From Bacteroidota bacterium (GTDB lineage: Bacteria > Bacteroidota > Ignavibacteria > Ignavibacteriales > Ignavibacteriaceae), in the NCBI GenBank assembly GCA_021796135.1, contig JAJYOQ010000012.1, forward strand, positions 1-24,126: a stretch of 24,126 nt of DNA. The letters are read 5' to 3'. This document shows positions 18,460 to 24,126 of the stretch, piece by piece. Position numbers and translations under genes: made by a program. Position 1 is the first letter of the stretch; every line of letters starts with the position of its first letter. The notes beneath the pieces were generated by a model that was given only the letters and a program-made list of their open reading frames with translations, ran no database searches and had not been told where the DNA came from.

Positions 18460-19113
18460 CTATAATTTATTATAATATGAATTGAATCCCGGACATTCAT
18501 CAGCTAAGACACATTTCATGCATTGCGGTTTTCTGGCAATGCATATTTTTCTTCCATGCATTGCAAGATAATGTGAAGAATTTATCCAATCTGACATCGG
18601 CAATAAATCTCTTAGCTTTGATTCAATCTCTTCCGGATTATCAGAGTTAATAAATCCCAGCAAATTTGATAATCTTTTTACATGCGTATCAACAGCAATA
18701 CTAGGTATTCCGAAAGCATTTCCTGCAACGACTGAGGCAGTTTTTCTACCCACTCCAGGCAATTGAGTCAAATTCTCAAAGTTTTCAGGTACTTTACTAT
18801 CATATTTATCAACTAGAATTTTACAACACTGAATTATGTTCTTAGCCTTTTGATGATAAAACCCAGTCGAAAAAATATCTTTTTCTAATTCTTTTTGGTT
18901 GACCCGTAAAAAGTCTTTAGGTTCGTGATATTTCTTAAAAAGAATTTTACAAACTTTATTTACCCTTTCATCAGTACATTGTGCCGAAAGAATAGTTGCA
19001 ATTAATAATTCAAAGGAATTCGAAAATTCAAGTTCAGGTTTTACTTTTGGATATTCCTTTTTAAGAATTGAAAATATTTTTTTTGCTTTATTTTTATCAA
19101 CATTATCAGACAT
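18460..19113 (-). CDS. nth: Endonuclease III (DNA glycosylase/AP lyase)
   Basis: Removes oxidised pyrimidines and cleaves AP sites in base excision repair. The 217 residues match the family. Seen: an N-terminal helical region with ILSAQCTDERVN at 41-52, the helix-hairpin-helix LPGVGRKTA at 118-126 with catalytic Lys124, the catalytic Asp142 in VDTHV, and the [4Fe-4S] cluster Cys191-x6-Cys198-x2-Cys201-x5-Cys207. All key residues are present. Its ATG overlaps the end of the upstream ferredoxin gene by 8 nt, pointing to translational coupling. Confidence 0.97.
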   Translation of the reverse strand: MSDNVDKNKAKKIFSILKKEYPKVKPELEFSNSFELLIATILSAQCTDERVNKVCKILFKKYHEPKDFLRVNQKELEKDIFSTGFYHQKAKNIIQCCKILVDKYDSKVPENFENLTQLPGVGRKTASVVAGNAFGIPSIAVDTHVKRLSNLLGFINSDNPEEIESKLRDLLPMSDWINSSHYLAMHGRKICIARKPQCMKCVLADECPGFNSYYNKL

Positions 19114-19441
19114 CTTTGTGAAATCTTTTATCTTTAATCATTAATCGAGTCACAGGTTTATTATTTATTATATGACTCAGTATAATTTCTTCTACATCAT
19201 TTAATGCAACGCCGCCGTACCATATTTGTTCTGGATAAATCAAAACAGTAACACCATATTCGCAGGCATCAAGGCATCCAGAAGTATTTGCTCTAATATC
19301 TATATTTAAACCTAAATCTTTGAGGCGTTTCTTAAACAATTCTCGAATTTCTGAACTACCCTTATCAAAGCAACATCCTCTGGGATGATTTTCAGGGCGC
19401 TTATTCTCACAAACAAAAATATGTTTCTCAAATCTTTTCAA
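19106..19441 (-). CDS. Thioredoxin-like [2Fe-2S] ferredoxin
   Basis: 111 residues of the Shethna/thioredoxin-like (2Fe-2S) ferredoxin family: HIFVCENKRP with Cys11, then RGCC (Cys23/24), and SGCLDACEYG with Cys56 and Cys60, the expected four-ligand pattern, with GVTVLIYPEQIWYGGV after it. These are small cytoplasmic electron carriers whose partners are often unknown. The start is a TTG at 19441; the codon before it is an in-frame TAA, and moving the start downstream would lose Cys11. A perfect TTGACA-N17-TATAAT overlaps this start, which is puzzling (see findings). The gene overlaps nth by 8 nt and heads the ferredoxin-nth-HD unit. A link to the Fe-S cluster of Nth is possible but only inferred. 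Confidence 0.88.
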   Translation of the reverse strand: MKRFEKHIFVCENKRPENHPRGCCFDKGSSEIRELFKKRLKDLGLNIDIRANTSGCLDACEYGVTVLIYPEQIWYGGVALNDVEEIILSHIINNKPVTRLMIKDKRFHKDV

Positions 19442-19469
19442 TTATAAATCAGTAATAAATTTTTGTCAA
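19441..19469 (-). promoter_or_regulatory. Consensus sigma70-like TTGACA-N17-TATAAT at ferredoxin start
   Basis: On the minus strand TTGACA (19464-19469), a 17-nt spacer and TATAAT (19441-19446) match the enterobacterial consensus perfectly. The last T of TATAAT is the first base of the TTG start codon, so transcription from it would begin inside the gene. It may be a chance match in AT-rich DNA, or the translation start may be misjudged. Confidence 0.3.
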
Positions 19470-19588
19470 TATTAAAAATAAATTTAACTTTTTAAGAAAT
19501 GAATTATATAGTGGCATAAAACGGAAATTCAGAGAAATGACTAATAATTAGATAAAAATCCGAATATATTTGAATAATTTCTATTTTG

Positions 19589-19662
19589 TAGCGCGTACGG
19601 GATTCGAACCCGTGGTCTCCGCCTTGAGAGGGCGGCGTCCTAAGCCACTAGACGAACGCGCC
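19589..19662 (-). tRNA. tRNA-Glu (anticodon CTC)
   Basis: The minus strand folds as a complete cloverleaf. The acceptor GGCGCGT pairs with ACGCGCT (first pair G-U), the D arm starts GTCT, the anticodon stem CCGCC/GGCGG has loop CTCTCAA giving anticodon CTC (reads GAG), and the T arm has GGTTCGAATCC. The body closely follows the usual tRNA-Glu sequence. The discriminator is A, followed by CAAA, so the 3' CCA is not encoded and must be added afterwards. Confidence 0.95.
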
Positions 19663-19738
19663 TATATTTACAATGAACAATTAAAAATAATATAATTTTC
19701 TATGTAAAAAAATAATTAATCTTTTTATTAATAACAAC

Positions 19739-19794
19739 TTATCAAATTTGCAGTATATTATTTGAAAATTTTTGAGTATACGCAAATTTGATAA
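19739..19794. repeat. Inverted repeat with two CAAATTTG boxes
   Basis: TTATCAAATTTGC (19739-19751) is an exact reverse complement of GCAAATTTGATAA (19782-19794). After a one-base bulge (A19752) the stem extends through GTATA (19753-19757) and TATAC (19777-19781), giving 18 bp and a 19-nt loop. Each arm holds the 8-bp palindrome CAAATTTG, with centres 40 bp apart. Neither side has the T-run of a terminator, so a regulator binding site upstream of the permease gene is a better guess. A weaker third copy lies at 19817-19828. Confidence 0.6.
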
Positions 19795-19888
19795 TAAAAA
19801 CTAAAATAAAATTATTCAAATAAATTTGCTTAAAATTTAGAAATAATTGGAAAAATGCGGTTGTTATTTCCTCAATGATACTAAAAAA

Positions 19889-19920
19889 ATTGAAGTTAGC
19901 ATTTAAATGAATTAATTTTG
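19889..19920 (+). promoter_or_regulatory. Bacteroidetes-type promoter of the permease gene
   Basis: ATTG (19889-19892), a 20-nt spacer and TAATTTTG (19913-19920) fit the Bacteroidetes promoter (TTTG, about 19-20 nt, TAnnTTTG). The permease ATG follows 23 nt later, after an AAGGA ribosome binding site. Confidence 0.5.
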
Positions 19921-19943
19921 CAATTTAATATTAAAAGGAACAT

Positions 19944-21977
19944 ATGAAAATCAAAGATTCAGGAGAATCAATTGCTGATAAAATAAATTTTAAAAAAATC
20001 CAAGTTGTTGTAGTTTCTTCGGTAATGCTATCCTTTATTTCATACTGGAGAGCTGCGGCAATTGTATTATCAGACTTAGCATCTAGTGCATATTATGCTC
20101 TTGGAATTGCTGAAAAAGCAGTTGGTCCCTCGGCACCATGGTTTGTTCTTTTTGTAATGATATTTGCATATGGAATTAGAGCCGTATACACTGAATCTTC
20201 AAGTATGTTTGTTCGTGGGGGAGTTTACCGAGTAGTTCACGAAGCTTTAGGCGAAAGTCTTGCCAAATTCTCCGTTTCCGCACTAATATTCGATTATTTA
20301 ATTACAGCTCCTATAAGTGCAGTAGCTGCAGGATTATATATTGCAGGATTAATTAGTTCACTGCATTATTTTGCAGGAGCAAAAATGTTGCTGCCGACAA
20401 ATACATTTGCTATGATCGTAGCAATATTTATTGAGTTATACTTTTGGTGGAAAAATATTAAAGGAATTGAGGAATCAAGTCAAAAAGCTCTAAGAATTTT
20501 CCAAATCACAGCAGCCCTCGCTATTATTTTATTTGTTTGGTCGATTATTACAATATTTACAAAAGGTTTTCATATCCCTCCCCTATCAATCCAATTATCA
20601 CCGGATGCATTGGGTGTTTTGAAAAATGTTGACTGGGTAAAAACAATTGCTGGAATAGGTGTAATTGTTGGAATGGGGCATGCTATTCTTGCAGTAAGCG
20701 GCGAAGAAACTCTTGCGCAAGTTTATAGAGAAATTGAAGCCCCAAAGTTAAATAACTTCCTAAAAGCCGGAATGATTATTTTTGTTTTTAGTTTTATTTT
20801 CACGGGCGTTAATTCACTCTTTGCTTCAATGATTGTTCCGCAAAATGAATTACTTGGCAAATATAATGATAATGCATTAAGCGGTTTGGCAATGCATCAA
20901 ATCGGACCTCAGTGGCTATTATTATTGCTTCAAGGATTTGTTGTATTTGTCGGATTTATTATTCTTGCCGGAGCGGTTAATACAGCACTAATAGGTTCAA
21001 ATAGTGTTTTAAACCGAGTTGCCGAAGATGGTGTACTGCATGAATGGTTTAGACGACCTCACTCAAAATATGGAACTACTTACCGCATAATAAACACATT
21101 AGCTATCTTTCAACTTATTATTATAATAGCAAGCCGAGGTGATGTTTTCCTTATAGGTGAAGCTTATGCTTTCGGAGTAGTTTGGAGTTTTATAATGAAG
21201 GCATTTTCTATGATAGTTCTTCGTTATAAAGATAAATCCAAAAGAATATGGAAAGTAGGGCCAAATATTACGATAAGAAACACTGAAATTCCGATAGGGC
21301 TAGGCATTGTCTTTTTAGTTTTGTTTTTAGTAGGTGTCATAAATCTTTTTACAAAACCATTCGCTACGGTAGGCGGTATTTCCTTTACTGTTATTCTATA
21401 TTTTGTATTTGGAATTTCAGAACGTGCCAATAAAAAACTTGCTCTAGCAAGGAGCCCGGGACTTGAAAAATTTAATGTTACACCTCAGGCAAGTTTAACT
21501 TCTGTATATAATAGTATTACCCTTCCTGGAAGGCGGATTGTTGCGTTAAGTGCTCCTGGAAAACTTTTACCATTACAGAAGTGCTTAAGCGAGATTGACC
21601 CCGAGAAAGAAGAATTGATAGTAATGAAAGCTAAACTTTTATCTGGTAATGAGAATATGCTCGTTAATGAATTTATAGACTTACCAGAAGATGAATTATT
21701 TACAGAAATTATTAAGCTTGCTGAGAAAGAAGGAAAAACCGTTCGCCCAATAGTCGTACCTACAAATAACGCTTTTTTTGCTATTATAAATACTGCATAT
21801 GAGCTAGATGCAAGTGAAATATTTATTGGAATTTCTGAAAGATACCCAATAGATTTTATATTTGAACAATTTGCTGTTCTTTGGGGAACAATACAACCGG
21901 ACGAAAATAAACATATAACTATTAGAGCAATTGGTCAAAAGAATAATAAAAATTTTGAATTAAAATTAGAATTATAA
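19944..21977 (+). CDS. APC-superfamily permease with C-terminal soluble domain
   Basis: 677 residues, clearly a membrane transporter. Roughly 12 hydrophobic segments lie between residues 22 and 488. The loop after the sixth (SGEETLAQVYREIEAPKLN, near 254-272) is typical of amino acid/polyamine/organocation permeases. After the last segment a soluble region of about 185 residues (490-677) follows, with alternating strands and helices (GRRIVALSAP, IRPIVV-like RPIVVPTN, SEIFIGISERY). This resembles the universal-stress-protein-like tail of some APC permeases, though I see no ATP-binding GxxG signature. The substrate is unknown, probably an amino acid or another organic cation. The start is firm: ATG with AAGGA five bases upstream. 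The gene has its own promoter candidate and an inverted repeat further upstream. The sucD promoter follows its stop, so it is probably monocistronic. Confidence 0.88.
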   Translation: MKIKDSGESIADKINFKKIQVVVVSSVMLSFISYWRAAAIVLSDLASSAYYALGIAEKAVGPSAPWFVLFVMIFAYGIRAVYTESSSMFVRGGVYRVVHEALGESLAKFSVSALIFDYLITAPISAVAAGLYIAGLISSLHYFAGAKMLLPTNTFAMIVAIFIELYFWWKNIKGIEESSQKALRIFQITAALAIILFVWSIITIFTKGFHIPPLSIQLSPDALGVLKNVDWVKTIAGIGVIVGMGHAILAVSGEETLAQVYREIEAPKLNNFLKAGMIIFVFSFIFTGVNSLFASMIVPQNELLGKYNDNALSGLAMHQIGPQWLLLLLQGFVVFVGFIILAGAVNTALIGSNSVLNRVAEDGVLHEWFRRPHSKYGTTYRIINTLAIFQLIIIIASRGDVFLIGEAYAFGVVWSFIMKAFSMIVLRYKDKSKRIWKVGPNITIRNTEIPIGLGIVFLVLFLVGVINLFTKPFATVGGISFTVILYFVFGISERANKKLALARSPGLEKFNVTPQASLTSVYNSITLPGRRIVALSAPGKLLPLQKCLSEIDPEKEELIVMKAKLLSGNENMLVNEFIDLPEDELFTEIIKLAEKEGKTVRPIVVPTNNAFFAIINTAYELDASEIFIGISERYPIDFIFEQFAVLWGTIQPDENKHITIRAIGQKNNKNFELKLEL

Positions 21978-22001
21978 GTAATAACGTAAAACGAAATTCT
22001 T

Positions 22002-22009
22002 TATCTTTG
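22002..22009 (+). promoter_or_regulatory. Candidate -7 element of the sucD-ndk operon
   Basis: TATCTTTG matches TAnnTTTG exactly and lies in the 68-nt gap after the permease gene, 36 nt before the sucD ATG. The ribosome binding site (AGAAGGAAT) follows. No convincing -33 TTTG is seen. Confidence 0.45.
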
Positions 22010-22045
22010 TATAAATGATTTCTAAAATAAAGAAGGAATTCTAAA

Positions 22046-23014
22046 ATGAGTATTCTTGCAGATAAAAAAACCAGACTTGTAGTTCAAGGTATTACAGGCG
22101 GTGAGGGTTCATTTCATACGCAGCAAATGGTTGAATATGGAACTAAAGTTGTCGCCGGAGTAACACCCGGTAAAGGAGGAACAAGTTTTCAAAATATTCC
22201 GATCTATAATTCGGTAAACGATGCAGTTAAATTTCAAAAGGCTAATGCTTCAATTATATTTGTTCCCCCTGCTTTTGCTGCTGATGCAATATTAGAAGCT
22301 GCATCAGCAGGAATAAAGCTAATAGTTTGCATAACTGAAGGCATTCCTGCTGCTGATATGGTTAACGTATACAACTCAATCAAAGGAAAAAATATTGTAC
22401 TTATTGGACCAAATTGCCCTGGCATAATTTCTCCTGATAAGAGTAAAATTGGAATTATGCCTGGATTCATTCATAAATCCGGGAAAATAGGAGTTGTATC
22501 AAGAAGCGGTACATTGACATATGAGGCAGTGAAACAATTAACAGATGTAAAGTTAGGTCAATCGACTTGTGTCGGAATCGGCGGTGATCCAATAATTGGT
22601 TCAAGATTTATTGACATTATTAAATTGTTTAATGAAGATCCAAATACCGAGGGTATAATTATGATCGGGGAAATTGGCGGAACTGCTGAAGAGGAAGCAG
22701 CTAGTTTCATTAAAAAGAATGTTACTAAACCTGTGGTAGGATTTATTGCCGGAAGAACAGCTCCTCCGGGAAGAAGAATGGGGCATGCTGGAGCAATTAT
22801 ATCTGGTGGTAAAGGAACTGCTGTAGAAAAAATGGCGATAATGAAAAAAGCAGGCATTCTAGTTGTCGATAGTCCAGCCGAATTAGGTACTTCGATGCTT
22901 AAAGCTATTACTCAACTTAAGAAAAAGAAAATAGTTAAAAAATTAAAAGCTACAACCAGTAAAGCTAAGCCCATTAAAAAAATAAATTCAATTAAAACTA
23001 AGAAAAAAAAATAA
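22046..23014 (+). CDS. sucD: Succinyl-CoA ligase (ADP/GDP-forming) alpha subunit, with lysine-rich tail
   Basis: The alpha subunit binds CoA and carries the phosphohistidine of the TCA-cycle step succinyl-CoA + NDP + Pi to succinate + NTP + CoA. Residues 1-290 are a normal Suc[16 protein letters not shown] (CoA-binding N-terminus), [10 protein letters not shown] at 121-130, [10 protein letters not shown] at 151-160, GGDPIIGS at 179-186, and [16 protein letters not shown] with phosphohistidine His247. Family members end near 290. This one adds about 32 residues (291-322), of which 16 are Lys, with Ala, Thr, Ser and Ile. The tail is in frame with no sign of error. sucC is not adjacent in this window. 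ndk begins 20 nt downstream and is surely co-transcribed, so NTP made by SucCD can be exchanged by Ndk. Confidence 0.96.
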   Translation: MSILADKKTRLVVQGITGGEGSFHTQQMVEYGTKVVAGVTPGKGGTSFQNIPIYNSVNDAVKFQKANASIIFVPPAFAADAILEAASAGIKLIVCITEGIPAADMVNVYNSIKGKNIVLIGPNCPGIISPDKSKIGIMPGFIHKSGKIGVVSRSGTLTYEAVKQLTDVKLGQSTCVGIGGDPIIGSRFIDIIKLFNEDPNTEGIIMIGEIGGTAEEEAASFIKKNVTKPVVGFIAGRTAPPGRRMGHAGAIISGGKGTAVEKMAIMKKAGILVVDSPAELGTSMLKAITQLKKKKIVKKLKATTSKAKPIKKINSIKTKKKK

Positions 23015-23034
23015 TTATAGATTAGGAGATCAAT

Positions 23035-23466
23035 TTGAATAATAGAACATTGGCAATTATTAAACCAGACGCTGTAAGAGATAATGTTGCAGGAAAAATT
23101 ATATCAAAAATAACTGAAGCAGGCTTTAAAATAAAGGCAATGAAGATGACAAGGCTAACGAATGATTCTGCGGGTGGATTTTATGAAATTCATAAAAATC
23201 GTCCGTTTTATAAAGACCTTGTAGAATATATGTCTTCCGGTCCATGTATTCCTATCGCACTTGAAAGAGAGAATGCAGTATCTGAATTTAGAAAACTTAT
23301 CGGAGCTACTGATCCGAATGAAGCTGCAGACGGTACAATTAGGAAACTTTATGCCAAGAATAAGGCAGAAAATGCGATTCATGGCTCAGACTCAGATGAA
23401 AATGCTTCTATTGAGATATCTCATTTTTTTTCAGGAAAAGAGTTGCTTGAAAATTATAAAGATTGA
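23035..23466 (+). CDS. ndk: Nucleoside diphosphate kinase
   Basis: Transfers phosphate between nucleoside di- and triphosphates through a phosphohistidine; cytoplasmic. The 143 residues match bacterial Ndk. Seen: the N-terminal strand [10 protein letters not shown] with Lys10, [23 protein letters not shown], and the active-site NAIHGSDS with His116. The start is a TTG at 23035, supported by a perfect AGGAG six bases upstream; no in-frame ATG gives the full N-terminus. It follows sucD by 20 nt. Confidence 0.97.
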   Translation: MNNRTLAIIKPDAVRDNVAGKIISKITEAGFKIKAMKMTRLTNDSAGGFYEIHKNRPFYKDLVEYMSSGPCIPIALERENAVSEFRKLIGATDPNEAADGTIRKLYAKNKAENAIHGSDSDENASIEISHFFSGKELLENYKD

Positions 23467-23504
23467 ACATTTAATTTTTGATATGTGACCTATTTCTAAA
23501 AGAA

Positions 23505-23520
23505 ATCCTGCTTTCAGGAT
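23505..23520 (+). terminator. Weak hairpin after ndk
   Basis: ATCCTG (23505-23510) and CAGGAT (23515-23520) form a 6-bp stem with loop CTTT in the 80-nt gap after ndk. It is well placed to end the sucD-ndk transcript, but no T-run follows, so it may be only an attenuating or processing hairpin. Confidence 0.3.
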
Positions 23521-23546
23521 GATAATAATTAAAAAAAGGAAAATTA

Positions 23547-24126
23547 ATGAAATATTTCTTGTTTCTATTGATGATAGGTATCTTGTTTACCGGATGCAGC
23601 AAAAAAAACGTACAAACAGCAGCTAATGCTGCAAGTTTTGCATTTGATTCAACAGATATAAAAACTGTACCGGTTTCTGACCCAAATCAAAGTTTTTATC
23701 TGCAATATAACTTTCAAAAGGGAAAAGATTATCAATACCGTCTAACTTCGCTATCTGAAGACAATAAAACCATTAAAGCAGATACTACAATAAATCAGCA
23801 TATCTCGCAGAGCATTGTTTATCTTATAGATCTTAATCTTACAAATGTAGATAAAGATAACATAATGGAAATTTCCTGTAACATAAATTCTATAAAGTTA
23901 GATGCGAATGCAAATGGTAAAAAAGTTTCCTATCAATCAGGACTTTTAAAAGATACTTTACAAAAAGCTCAATTTGCTGAATATGAAGCATTGATACAAA
24001 ATCCTTTCAGCATAAGAATAACAAAATATGGAGAAATTCTTGAAGTTTTCAGAGCTGACAAGATCGTTTCTAAATTTTTGGAATTGAAAGGAGCTCCAAG
24101 TACAGTTAACGCAGAAGAAAAGGATG
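23547..24126 (+). CDS. Lipoprotein, possibly DUF6263-like, cut by the right window edge
   Basis: A frame opens at an ATG at 23547 (AAGGA six bases upstream) and runs to the right edge (193 codons, no stop). The N-terminus is a lipoprotein signal peptide: MKYFLFLLMIGILFTGC, with lipobox LFTGC and Cys17 as the lipidation site, then SKKN. The mature part is rich in beta-forming sequence (FYLQYNFQKGKDYQYRLTS, IMEISCNINSIKLDANANG, ITKYGEILEVFRADKIV). This resembles DUF6263-type lipoproteins of Bacteroidota, a resemblance I rate as tentative. No charged residue that would retain it in the inner membrane stands right after the Cys, so outer-membrane anchoring is likely. Function unknown. Confidence 0.75.
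   Translation, partial: MKYFLFLLMIGILFTGCSKKNVQTAANAASFAFDSTDIKTVPVSDPNQSFYLQYNFQKGKDYQYRLTSLSEDNKTIKADTTINQHISQSIVYLIDLNLTNVDKDNIMEISCNINSIKLDANANGKKVSYQSGLLKDTLQKAQFAEYEALIQNPFSIRITKYGEILEVFRADKIVSKFLELKGAPSTVNAEEKD

Larger units (their letters stand above)
19663..19943. other. AT-rich divergent intergenic region between tRNA-Glu and permease
   Basis: No gene is visible in these 281 bases, and all frames are short. The region carries the start of the minus-strand tRNA transcript, a long inverted repeat at 19739-19794, a related CAAAT-AA-ATTTG copy at 19817-19828, and a plausible plus-strand promoter at 19889-19920. Confidence 0.7.

Noticed and set aside
19541..19551. CTAAT-A-ATTAG palindrome downstream of tRNA-Glu
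   Set aside because: Short and AT-only apart from the ends; expected by chance, and no T-run follows.
22234..22857. Minus-strand open frames within sucD
   Set aside because: sucD is unmistakable on the plus strand; these frames are low-complexity mirror translations.
1..24126. CRISPR arrays, insertion sequences, prophage genes or rRNA
   Set aside because: No spaced direct repeats, transposase or integrase motifs, phage proteins or rRNA sequence were seen on either strand; the tRNA gene shows no flanking attachment-site duplication or integrase.

Overview
The window is an AT-rich stretch of bacterial chromosome (roughly one third G+C by eye). It most resembles the Bacteroidota/Chlorobiota/Ignavibacteriota superphylum, with an Ignavibacteria-like member as my best guess. 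Three things support this: a porU-porV pair of the type IX secretion system (T9SS), a neighbouring protein with a T9SS C-terminal sorting domain, and exported proteins whose predicted mature N-terminus is almost always Gln. Bacteroidetes-type promoter elements (TAnnTTTG) also lie just upstream of several genes. The assignment is by inspection only; no database search was possible.

Layout. From 1 to 19662 every gene is on the minus strand, so the order in the direction of transcription runs from high to low coordinates. First come a tRNA-Glu(CTC) gene (19589-19662) and a compact three-gene unit: a thioredoxin-like [2Fe-2S] ferredoxin, endonuclease III (nth) and an HD-domain hydrolase. Next is the envelope and secretion block (17722-5336): the T9SS sortase PorU, its outer-membrane partner PorV, a secreted M6-like protein with a sorting domain but no zinc-binding motif, a three-part metalloprotease/beta-propeller/beta-barrel protein, and a small DUF5683-like envelope protein. 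A candidate hairpin terminator separates this block from a housekeeping group: the ribosome-assembly GTPase Der, uracil phosphoribosyltransferase (upp), an exported TPR protein overlapping upp, and a bifunctional (p)ppGpp synthetase/hydrolase that runs off the left edge.

From 19944 to the end the genes are on the plus strand: an APC-type permease with a long soluble C-terminal domain, preceded by a 281-bp AT-rich region with a strong inverted repeat; then sucD (succinyl-CoA ligase alpha) with a lysine-rich tail, closely followed by ndk (TTG start), and finally a lipoprotein cut off by the right edge.

How it fits together. PorU and PorV form the release and attachment complex of the T9SS, which cleaves C-terminal sorting domains and anchors cargo at the cell surface. 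The adjacent M6-like protein carries such a domain and is a likely client, although its catalytic HExxH is replaced by ASVGS. The next gene encodes an intact HExxH...E protease fused to what looks like its own outer-membrane barrel. A PorU-PorV locus linked to one dead and one live surface metalloprotease is the most interesting feature here. sucD and ndk sit together as a nucleotide and energy-metabolism pair. The der-upp-rsh end groups ribosome assembly, pyrimidine salvage and the stringent response.
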